A stretch of DNA of 35,114 nt from Afipia sp. (lineage in GTDB: Bacteria; Pseudomonadota; Alphaproteobacteria; Rhizobiales; Xanthobacteraceae), in NCBI GenBank assembly GCA_017308495.1, contig JAFKES010000084.1, positions 1-35,114 on the forward strand, written 5' to 3'. Below the pieces are notes generated by a model. The model saw only the letters and a list, made by a program, of their open reading frames with translations. It had not been told where the DNA came from and searched no databases. This document shows positions 25,586-32,196 of this stretch, one piece after another. Positions within the stretch are counted from its first letter, which is position 1; each line of letters starts with the position of its first letter. The position numbers and the translations under genes were made by a program.

Positions 25586-26913
25586 GTGCGGGCCTCCTGC
25601 GGAGACGCTGGGTGGATTGCGTTTTGATCGAAGTCACGCAACGCGGAAGGATTGATCAATTCGTTGTACGCTTCCGCATACCGATCTGCCGTCAACTGAA
25701 GGCCGAACTCCCTGCGAACCAGTGCACCGGCAAGGCGAGCCATGGTCCGGGCGGCTTCGCCATCACGCAGCATGTCCAGGATTCTCGCTGCCAGCAGGGC
25801 CGGATCACGGGGCGGGACGACAAATCCGCTCGATCGGTCGGTGACCACGTCGGTACATCCGGGCATGTTCGTGGTTACGATTGGCAAATTTGCGAGCGCC
25901 GCCTCAAGCAGTACGCGCGGCACGCCTTCGCGATATTCTGTCGGGAACGCAAAGACGTCCGAGAGGCCAAGCAGTGCGGGGATATCCGACCGCATGCCGA
26001 GAGGGATGACGTAAGGCGCGTGACGGCTGATGTCAGCCTCGGGAACTGCGGACGATCCTTCGCCTTCCCGAGGTCCGACCAGCAGGAAACGTACATCGGG
26101 ACGCACGCTGTTTACCAAGGCCGCCGCTGCAAGAAGTGTGGGAATTCCTTTCTGACGAGTCATTCGGGTCACCGTCAGCACGATCTTCGATCCGCCGAGA
26201 TTTAGTTCGTGCCGAATCTGTTCCGAAGAAGGGGCCGAGAGAACCGCGCGCTCGAAGCCTTCGATGTCGACGCCGGAGCCGGGAATCAGCCGGCTTCGTC
26301 CTTTTCCCGTCATCCGGTGGCTGTCGAAGAAGGTCTGGTCGTCACGATTCTGGAAGATCGTCAAGGCGGTAAAGCGCGCCGCGGCGCGATGGAGCGCGGG
26401 AAATATCAGGCGTAGCGCCATCGCGGTGGCCGAGCGGGACGAGTAGACCTGCCCCAGCCCGTTGATGGTGCGGACGACGTGAATGCCGGGAAGCTGCCGT
26501 GCGGCAAAGGGAGTGAGTAGATTGGGCTTTGTATCGAAACTTTGAACGATGTCGGGACGGGTTTTGACCAGAAGCGCTGTCAAGGCATCGATCGCAGATC
26601 GGTCCGCGCGCGGGTTGACGAACCGGTCGAAGTGGAAGGGATGAAATTCAATGCCGTGTCGGATGAAACCTGCGCCATCGCCAGATCCTGCCGCGGTTAC
26701 GCGGAAGCCTCGCTCCCGCAGTGCCAGCAAGAAAGGGATTCGCAGGTGATGATCCTCACCCCCGACGCATAGAAGATGCGGATTACCGCGCGGACGGATG
26801 AAAATGGGATTTGTGATGTTTTCCGCGCGAATGATATTCGGAAAGATATCGCGGGACTGTTGCCGATGATCGCGGGGCGCGCTTTCGTTATCGTGGGACA
26901 AACCATCGATCAT
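25582..26913 (-). CDS. GT4-type glycosyltransferase (GT-B fold)
   Basis: A 443-residue cytosolic or membrane-associated transferase. After a non-conserved stretch of about 45 residues, the acceptor domain has 'LCVGGEDHHLRIPFLLALRERGFRVTAAG' and 'RTINGLGQVYSS'. The donor domain has 'LTVTRMTRQKGIPTLLAAA' and the EX7E motif 'EGVPRVLLEAALANLPIVTTNMPGC'. This resembles GT4 enzymes that use UDP-linked sugars such as galacturonic acid or N-acetylated sugars; the donor is not determined. It is the first gene of the operon. ATG 26913 has AGGAACT about 10 bases upstream, and the long variable N-terminus leaves room for a later start. Confidence 0.88.
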   Translation of the reverse strand: MIDGLSHDNESAPRDHRQQSRDIFPNIIRAENITNPIFIRPRGNPHLLCVGGEDHHLRIPFLLALRERGFRVTAAGSGDGAGFIRHGIEFHPFHFDRFVNPRADRSAIDALTALLVKTRPDIVQSFDTKPNLLTPFAARQLPGIHVVRTINGLGQVYSSRSATAMALRLIFPALHRAAARFTALTIFQNRDDQTFFDSHRMTGKGRSRLIPGSGVDIEGFERAVLSAPSSEQIRHELNLGGSKIVLTVTRMTRQKGIPTLLAAAALVNSVRPDVRFLLVGPREGEGSSAVPEADISRHAPYVIPLGMRSDIPALLGLSDVFAFPTEYREGVPRVLLEAALANLPIVTTNMPGCTDVVTDRSSGFVVPPRDPALLAARILDMLRDGEAARTMARLAGALVRREFGLQLTADRYAEAYNELINPSALRDFDQNAIHPASPQEART

Positions 26914-27075
26914 GAATGAAGTTCCTGCAAAGGCGCGGCTGTGAAAACATCGATGCCGCTGTAACTATTGCGCCTCGCTATCGAATCGTCGGTCCTCTGG
27001 GGGCTGTTTTCAGATTGAAGAGAACGTGATGCTATCAGCAGAATGGCGGGTCGGGTTGATGCATTAGGGAGTACC

Positions 27076-27091
27076 TATGTCGAGGTATGTC
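27076..27091. repeat. TATGTC direct repeat with 10-bp period
   Basis: TATGTC occurs at 27076-27081 and again at 27086-27091, one helical turn apart, 163 bp or more upstream of the glycosyltransferase ATG. An overlapping inverted pair TACCT (27072-27076) and AGGTA (27083-27087) is also present. Two sites on one face of the helix suit a dimeric regulator, but six-base repeats can arise by chance. Confidence 0.3.
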
Positions 27092-27179
27092 CCCAAGCGA
27101 GGCGCAGGCCATGTGATGATCCTGCGATCAATATGACGGTCGCAGCTACTCGCATTCCGTGGCGGGAGGTCGCCGCGGT

Positions 27180-27195
27180 GAATGACGGGTCATTC
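27180..27195. repeat. Perfect 16-bp palindrome, possible operator
   Basis: GAATGAC and GTCATTC are perfect 7-bp complements around a GG spacer. The dyad lies 52 bp downstream of the LuxR-type gene stop and about 270 bp upstream of the polysaccharide operon start. The short spacer and absence of a U-tract favour a protein-binding site over a terminator. Confidence 0.45.
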
Positions 27196-27247
27196 GATTG
27201 TCGTCGCTAGCAATATTCAGGCAGTCGAGTGGATCGGCCGGGAGCGG

Positions 27248-27910
27248 TTACACGACGAGCCAGATTGGACCGGTATGGGTGGTTGCCATCGCAACCAGCG
27301 CGGCTCGGTTTCTGATAGCAAGCTTGTTGTAGATATGGTGCAGATGAATCTTGATGGTGCCTTCGGAAATGTTCAGCCGCCGAGCGGCTTCCTTGTTTGA
27401 AATTCCATCGGAGATTTCATACATGATTTCACGTTCGCGCTCTGTCAGGCATGCGAGAGGCTGGGCGCGCTCGACTCCGGGCGGATAACAATGGCGCTCC
27501 GCTGAATGACTTTTGTGGGCAGAGGGCGCAGGCGCTGAAAATCTTTGGTTGTTTGTGATCTGCCGCAGACAATGCGCCAATGCCGTTCCCTTGAGAGGTA
27601 GCCCGTAGGAGGCATTCGCCGATGCGATCGTCAGATCACGGAGCTCAGAGGAGGCCGTCAGAAAGATCACGCGTGTGAATAGGCAGCCTGCTGCGACCGC
27701 CGCTGGAATATCGAGTTTAGGCGTATGGTTGGACATCGGCGTCTCGATGATCGCGATATCCGGACATTCGCTCCGGACGATCCGGAGACATTCAAAGATG
27801 CTTGTGCAGCCCGCGATGACGTTGAAATTGTCTTCCGCATTAAGAAGGTTCGCGAGGCCCTGGGACACCAACGGGTCCTTATTGGCAATAACTACCTTCA
27901 CGCAACGCAT
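27248..27910 (-). CDS. LuxR/NarL-type regulator with degenerate receiver domain
   Basis: A 220-residue transcription regulator. The start is placed at ATG 27910, with GAGGTGG five bases upstream; an ATG at 27946 is in frame but lacks a site. Residues about 3-115 are a receiver-like domain and about 155-215 a LuxR helix-turn-helix ('LTEREREIMYEISDGISNKEAARRLNISEGTIKIHLHHIYNKL'). The phosphate-accepting Asp of the receiver is replaced by Glu56 ('DIAIIETPMS') and the two acidic pocket residues read Asn10-Lys11, so normal phosphorelay is unlikely; Glu may mimic the active state. The Thr in 'FLTASS' and the Lys in 'LPLKG' are kept. It sits next to the polysaccharide operon promoter and probably controls it. 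No sensor kinase is nearby. Confidence 0.88.
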   Translation of the reverse strand: MRCVKVVIANKDPLVSQGLANLLNAEDNFNVIAGCTSIFECLRIVRSECPDIAIIETPMSNHTPKLDIPAAVAAGCLFTRVIFLTASSELRDLTIASANASYGLPLKGTALAHCLRQITNNQRFSAPAPSAHKSHSAERHCYPPGVERAQPLACLTEREREIMYEISDGISNKEAARRLNISEGTIKIHLHHIYNKLAIRNRAALVAMATTHTGPIWLVV

Positions 27911-27991
27911 AGCCCACCTCTGAAATGAGTGTCGGCTCACTATCAATTCGCGCTTCGAGGCATATCCTCTCGCGCGCGTATGGGTAGAAAG

Positions 27992-28007
27992 GTGGACCTA
28001 GTTCCAC
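27992..28007. repeat. 16-bp near-palindrome upstream of LuxR-type gene
   Basis: GTGGACCTAGTTCCAC pairs in seven of eight positions about its centre. It lies about 80 bp upstream of the ATG at 27910, a normal operator position for a LuxR-type dimer. It is a candidate autoregulatory site. Confidence 0.4.
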
Positions 28008-28272
28008 ATTTATGTAACTCGAGCAAATCAAGATTTCGTAATTTGAGAAAAATTGGTTACTCTTTTTGAGGTATCGGCTGCCGCCATTCTGTGGCGCGCC
28101 TCGAGAATTCGGGCCGATCAAGCCTGATCACTGCGAGGTCTGTTCTGATCTCGATCGATCGTTTGCATCGAATTTGCAATCTGAAAGCACCGAGGCTCTC
28201 CCGGGCGATGCGGCCTGTCATGCATAACGAACGATATATATGGGGCGCGTTGATTGTCATTTATATTTTATG

Positions 28273-28296
28273 AAAACGCGATCGGATACGCGTTTT
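28273..28296. terminator. AAAACGCG/CGCGTTTT hairpin in leader region
   Basis: A perfect 8-bp stem, AAAACGCG (28273-28280) and CGCGTTTT (28289-28296), encloses an 8-base loop. It ends in a T-run on both strands, so it can act as a short bidirectional terminator or attenuator. It lies 174 bp upstream of the right-hand LuxR-type gene, inside the presumed leader. An operator role is the alternative. Confidence 0.4.
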
Positions 28297-28469
28297 GGAA
28301 TTTTCAATAGTCGATCAGCTTCTCCAGCAGATGCGGTGCCGGAGGAGAAGGGTTTGTTGTCGAAATGCTTGCTCGAACCTGATTGCCAACGTTTCATTTG
28401 GCTTGCGGTCAGCGATGATTTCCGGAACCCGGAACCGAACGGAAGCAGAAACAATTATGGAGTAGCGCG

Positions 28470-29330
28470 ATGCGTGCCGCCGTTATTGTTGGATCAAACA
28501 ATCTCTTTCGTGAAGGTCTTATTAGAATTCTCATCGGCGAGAATTTCATCATTCTTGATGCTGTTGCGCATATTGATGGCGCGGTTCTGGATGCCATGGC
28601 TATGCATGACAGCATCCTATTCATTATCGATGCCGGCGAGGGTTCAAATGCCGTGCTGGATCAAATCCGGCTCATCAAGGCGCGGAATCCGAAATGGTGT
28701 GCGGTCGTGCTCGATCACGTCAATCAGTTGCCAAGCGCCATCTCCGTCTACCGCGCGGGTGCGAGCGCATATCTGGTCAATGTTGCGACCCCCGTTGCCT
28801 TTATCAAAATCCTCGAGCTGGTGATGTTGGGGGAAACCATCTTGCCGGCGGCGTTCCTGCCGTTTGTCCTCGAACACGAGAGCCTTGATGAGACGGACGG
28901 AGAACGACACGGCGAGGGGGAGATTTCCGGAATCGGAGTAGGGCAGGAGGGGAGAGTCCCGGCCGATGATGCGCCGCTGCGGCAGTTGTCGGCGCGGGAG
29001 AAGGTCGTCCTGCGCTGCATTATCGGAGGGTGTTCAAACAAGGCGATCGCTCGCAGGATCGCCATTTCAGAAGCCACCGTGAAGGTTCACGTCAAATCGA
29101 TCCTGCGCAAGATTCGCGTTCATAGCCGCACCCAAGCCGCGATCTGGGGCATGAATTGCGGGCTTTCCGTCTGGCAGGTTGGAAACGGCGCGATGTTGCC
29201 CGCCACGATATCGCCGCAGCCGGTCGAGCCGCGGCAACCGCAACAGCCATTGCCGGCATTGCCTCCGGTCAGAAGAAGCGAGTCGTCGCTATTCACGGCC
29301 GCTGCTCTGCGACGGAGCGAGCCATGGTGA
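28470..29330 (+). CDS. LuxR/NarL-type regulator with degenerate receiver and Pro-rich tail
   Basis: A 286-residue regulator. Residues about 3-115 form a receiver-like domain; Asp54 ('FIIDAG') sits at the phosphorylation position, but the acidic pair is replaced by 'GSNN', the Thr position reads Asp ('VVLDHV') and the conserved Lys reads Asn ('YLVNVAT'). Residues about 172-230 are a LuxR helix-turn-helix ('LSAREKVVLRCIIGGCSNKAIARRIAISEATVKVHVKSIL'). A tail of about 50 residues rich in Pro and Gln follows, which is unusual for this family. ATG 28470 has GGAG seven bases upstream. It begins a plus-strand group with the propeller and export genes and is divergent from the other regulator. Confidence 0.87.
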   Translation: MRAAVIVGSNNLFREGLIRILIGENFIILDAVAHIDGAVLDAMAMHDSILFIIDAGEGSNAVLDQIRLIKARNPKWCAVVLDHVNQLPSAISVYRAGASAYLVNVATPVAFIKILELVMLGETILPAAFLPFVLEHESLDETDGERHGEGEISGIGVGQEGRVPADDAPLRQLSAREKVVLRCIIGGCSNKAIARRIAISEATVKVHVKSILRKIRVHSRTQAAIWGMNCGLSVWQVGNGAMLPATISPQPVEPRQPQQPLPALPPVRRSESSLFTAAALRRSEPW

Positions 29331-29397
29331 ATGACATGTGGTGGGATGTAAAAGCGGGGTTCTTTAATCCAGCGATCTTTTCGGCGGTCCAGTCGCG

Positions 29398-30666
29398 ATG
29401 AGTGGAATCGGCACACAGAGCGCGAGAGGTGCGTGCTGCAGCTTGATTCTGATAATTGCGCTAATTGCTCCGGCGCTCGCCTATGATGAATTGAACGCGG
29501 TACGTTCCATTGCGACTCCTGTGCTGCCGGATGTGGGTTACCTTCAGGAGGCGCGGGACCCAGTCTTCGGCACGCTGGTGACGCGCATCACGGATCCCGG
29601 CGCAAAAATGCCCGGCGGCGTTGTCTGCAAGCCTGCCTATTGCACCCACAGATATTCCAGTTCGCAAGCCTGGAATGCCGATCAGAGCCTGCTGGTGATC
29701 GTGAACGGATGCGCAGGGCTGTGTTTTTTGGATGGCCAGACCTACGTTCCCCTGTTTCATCGCTCGACGCCCGACGAATGTGAATGGCATCCAACTGATC
29801 CGAGGCTGATGATCTGTGTCGGCGGCCGGACGATCTACACGTGGAATCCGCGGAGCGACATGAAGACCATAGCGTTTGTCGGAGATGGTTACCGCGATCT
29901 TCAGTTCGGTCCCTACAAGGGCAATCCGTCGCGTGATGGCGCACGACTGGTTGTTCGCGCGGCGACGGATGCCGGGACGCTCGTCGCCTTCGCGTTCGAT
30001 ATTCAGGCCAAGATCAAGTTCGCGGATATCAATCTTTCGGAATTGCCGGGCAGGAATGGCTATTGCGGCATCTCGCCCTCGGGTCTTTACATTTTCTGTG
30101 CGCAGAAGATGCCAGGGGATATCGATGAAGGGTATGTATTTTCAGTGAATGGCGCGCAGATCCAGCACTGGACTGACCATCACCGTCCGGGTCACGGCGA
30201 CATGACGATCGATGCGGATGGCAGCGATGTCTATGTCGGAATCAGCAAGGACAATCCGGACAAATTTCATATCATCAAGCGGCGGCTGATCGACGGCAAG
30301 GTCACAGACCTTGCGCCCTATGGCGAGGGACAGCATGCCTCGCTCCGCAACGTCAATCTACCAGGATGGGTTTTTCTGAGTTATGGCGGATATTTCTCGG
30401 AGGTATCCAGGCATCGTGACTGGGCGCCCTTCTATCAGGAGATCGTCGCGCTTCGCATCGACGGCAGCGGAGAGGTGCGCCGGATCGCACAGACCCGCAA
30501 TCCGAAGCATGATTACTGGAGCGAAACCCATGCGTCGCCTTCGCCGGATGGCTCGCAGGTCATCTGGTCCAGCAATTGGGGGAGTGTCGGCGGTCCGGTC
30601 GCGGATTACGTGACGCGATTGTCCTGGCCAAAGGAACAACTAAAAGAATCGTCAATGCGTCAATAG
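29398..30666 (+). CDS. Secreted beta-propeller-like protein
   Basis: A 422-residue exported protein with a signal peptide ending near 'LIAPALA' (about residue 28). The mature part shows repeated propeller-blade signatures such as 'SSQAWNADQSLLVIVNG', 'EWHPTDPRLMICVGGRTIYTWNP', 'GYCGISPSGLYIFCAQ', 'GHGDMTIDADGSDVYVGIS' and 'HASPSPDGSQVIWSSNWG'. These recall TolB-like and oligogalacturonate-lyase-like (PL22) propellers. A glycan-binding or glycan-cleaving role in the periplasm is plausible because the export gene follows only 22 bp later, but lyase residues are not confirmed. It has several cysteines in pairs ('CKPAYC', 'CAGLC'). The ribosome binding site before ATG 29398 is weak. Confidence 0.75.
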   Translation: MSGIGTQSARGACCSLILIIALIAPALAYDELNAVRSIATPVLPDVGYLQEARDPVFGTLVTRITDPGAKMPGGVVCKPAYCTHRYSSSQAWNADQSLLVIVNGCAGLCFLDGQTYVPLFHRSTPDECEWHPTDPRLMICVGGRTIYTWNPRSDMKTIAFVGDGYRDLQFGPYKGNPSRDGARLVVRAATDAGTLVAFAFDIQAKIKFADINLSELPGRNGYCGISPSGLYIFCAQKMPGDIDEGYVFSVNGAQIQHWTDHHRPGHGDMTIDADGSDVYVGISKDNPDKFHIIKRRLIDGKVTDLAPYGEGQHASLRNVNLPGWVFLSYGGYFSEVSRHRDWAPFYQEIVALRIDGSGEVRRIAQTRNPKHDYWSETHASPSPDGSQVIWSSNWGSVGGPVADYVTRLSWPKEQLKESSMRQ

Positions 30667-30688
30667 CTATCAACACGAGGGTTGCGTC

Positions 30689-31999
30689 ATGACAACACTT
30701 CGGTTGCCGTTGAAGGCGGGCATCTTGTTGCAAAGAGCGGTTCGGGCGCCTGATATCGCCGGCGTCATGTGGGCGTTATGCGCAATTCTCTTGTTGTGCG
30801 CGACAACGCAGGCTAAGGCCGATTATCGGTTGCATGTGGGCGACGTCATCGAGATCTCGGTGGCGCGGGCGCCGGAGCTAAAACAACGCGTTCCCGTGCA
30901 ACTGGACGGATCGATTTCGTTTCCTATGCTGGGTTCTCTTCGCGTTGTCGGCCTCACGCCCGCGGAGGCGCAAAGCAGAATTCAGGCAATCCTGGCCACC
31001 AAGGTGCTGCGTCAGCGAGCGTCGGACGGGCGCGATAGCGAAGTCATGATCGATCGCGACGAGGTATCGGCCGCTGTCGTGGAATATCGGCCGGTCTATA
31101 TCAACGGCGATGTCGCCAAGCCCGGCGAATACGCCTATCGACCGTTGATGACTGTTCGTCAGGTGGTGGCGCTTTCGGGTGGTTACGAGTTGATGCGTTA
31201 CCGGATGCAGAATCCGGTTCTCGAAGCTGCCGATCTGAGAGCTGAGTATGAGACGCTCTGGGCTGAATTTGCCAAGGAGCAGGCCCATGTCTGGCGGCTG
31301 AAGGCCGAACTCGGCGAAAGCCGAACTCTCGAGCAGGGCGGCCTGAAGAACTTGCCGCTCGCTGATTCGACGATCTCCGAAATCGTGCGTGTCGAGAAAG
31401 AACAACTGAAAGCCAGTCAGTCTGACTACGATCGGCAGAAGACGTTTCTGAAGCAGGCAATCGAACTCGGACAGAACCAGATCGGGGTGTTGACTGAGCA
31501 GCAGAAGCAGGACGACGAAGGCGCGCAGGCCGATATCGACGAGTTGCAAAGGACGATAGATCTTTATGGCAAGGGCGCTCTCCCGAGCCCGCGCGTCGCC
31601 GATTCACGTCGCGCGGTTTTGATGTCTTCGACGCGGAAGCTTCAGACCTCGGCGCAACTGATGCAGATCAGGCAGCAGCAGGACGACTTCGCGCGACAAC
31701 TCGGAAAGCTGGACGACCAGCGCCGGATGGACCAGCTTCGCGAGTTGCAAGACGCCAATATGAAGCTCGCCGGCGTTCGGGCGAAATTGCAGAGCACCGC
31801 GGAGAAGCTGCAATACGCCACGCTCGTCAGGTCGCAGTTCGTTCAGGGCAGCGGAAGTCAGCCCGAGATCGCCATTATTCGGATGGGCGAAAAGGGTCAG
31901 GCACGACTGGTAGCTGATGAGAACAGCGAGTTGCAGCCCGGCGACGTTGTGGAAGTTGCGCTGCGGCCGGGCCAGTCCGTCGAACAGCGAACACAATAA
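30689..31999 (+). CDS. Polysaccharide export (OPX) protein, ExoF/Wza-like
   Basis: A 436-residue exported protein with a signal sequence of about 45 residues including a long basic lead ('..ATTQAKA'). The Poly_export domain begins 'DYRLHVGDVIEISVARAPELKQRVPVQLDGSISFPMLG', followed by an SLBB domain ('VYINGDVAKPGEYAYRPLMTVRQVVALSGG'). The rest is largely coiled coil (about 180-370) with a final beta segment 'LQPGDVVEVAL'. This architecture matches ExoF-type proteins of rhizobia rather than the all-domain Wza of E. coli, and it lacks the usual lipobox. It should form or line the periplasmic/outer-membrane export path for the polymer. ATG 30689 lies 22 bp after the propeller gene. Confidence 0.88.
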   Translation: MTTLRLPLKAGILLQRAVRAPDIAGVMWALCAILLLCATTQAKADYRLHVGDVIEISVARAPELKQRVPVQLDGSISFPMLGSLRVVGLTPAEAQSRIQAILATKVLRQRASDGRDSEVMIDRDEVSAAVVEYRPVYINGDVAKPGEYAYRPLMTVRQVVALSGGYELMRYRMQNPVLEAADLRAEYETLWAEFAKEQAHVWRLKAELGESRTLEQGGLKNLPLADSTISEIVRVEKEQLKASQSDYDRQKTFLKQAIELGQNQIGVLTEQQKQDDEGAQADIDELQRTIDLYGKGALPSPRVADSRRAVLMSSTRKLQTSAQLMQIRQQQDDFARQLGKLDDQRRMDQLRELQDANMKLAGVRAKLQSTAEKLQYATLVRSQFVQGSGSQPEIAIIRMGEKGQARLVADENSELQPGDVVEVALRPGQSVEQRTQ

Positions 32000-32001
32000 G
32001 C

Positions 32002-32034
32002 GGGCGACGACGTGCCATGAGGCATGGATCGCCC
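32002..32034. terminator. Two-part hairpin after the export gene
   Basis: Immediately after the export gene stop, GGGCGA (32002-32007) pairs with TCGCCC (32029-32034), and inside it CCATG (32015-32019) pairs with CATGG (32023-32027). A second small stem TGCCG/CGGCA is at 32061-32074. Both lie in the 197-bp spacer between convergent genes. There is no U-tract, so the terminator role is by position. Confidence 0.45.
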
Positions 32035-32196
32035 ATACTGAGCCGGATGGGCTTTGAGGTTGCCGACGACGGCAGGATTTAAGGGGACATTGGACGAACG
32101 ATGTCTGCCGGCCACGGCTGTGACATGGATTTTTCGCCCATGCCGGAATGCGTAAATTGCGCCCGATGTCTCCGGCGTGGGTTATGGTGACGTCAA

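Larger units (their letters stand above)
26914..27247. promoter_or_regulatory. Upstream region of polysaccharide operon
   Basis: 334 bp between the 3' end of a LuxR-type gene and the first gene of the polysaccharide operon, both on the minus strand. No gene is seen. It contains a perfect palindrome (27180-27195) and a 10-bp-spaced direct repeat (27076-27091), listed separately, which are candidates for regulator binding. I could not identify -35/-10 boxes for the operon. Confidence 0.45.
27911..28469. promoter_or_regulatory. Divergent AT-rich spacer between two LuxR-type genes
   Basis: 559 bp without a convincing gene, clearly richer in A+T than its surroundings (for example 28010-28075 and 28230-28310). 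It must carry the promoters of both regulators. Visible structure: a near-palindrome at 27992-28007 and a hairpin at 28273-28296 (both listed), TTTGCA twice 11 bp apart (28162-28167, 28173-28178), and a 7-bp stem CTTCTCC/GGAGAAG at 28319-28325 and 28344-28350. TATATA at 28235-28240 could be a -10 box, but no good -35 box is in register. Confidence 0.5.

Noticed and set aside
28240-28824. A 194-codon plus-strand frame overlapping the start of the right regulator
   Set aside because: It overlaps the regulator in another frame, has no domain, and its first half is AT-rich leader sequence.
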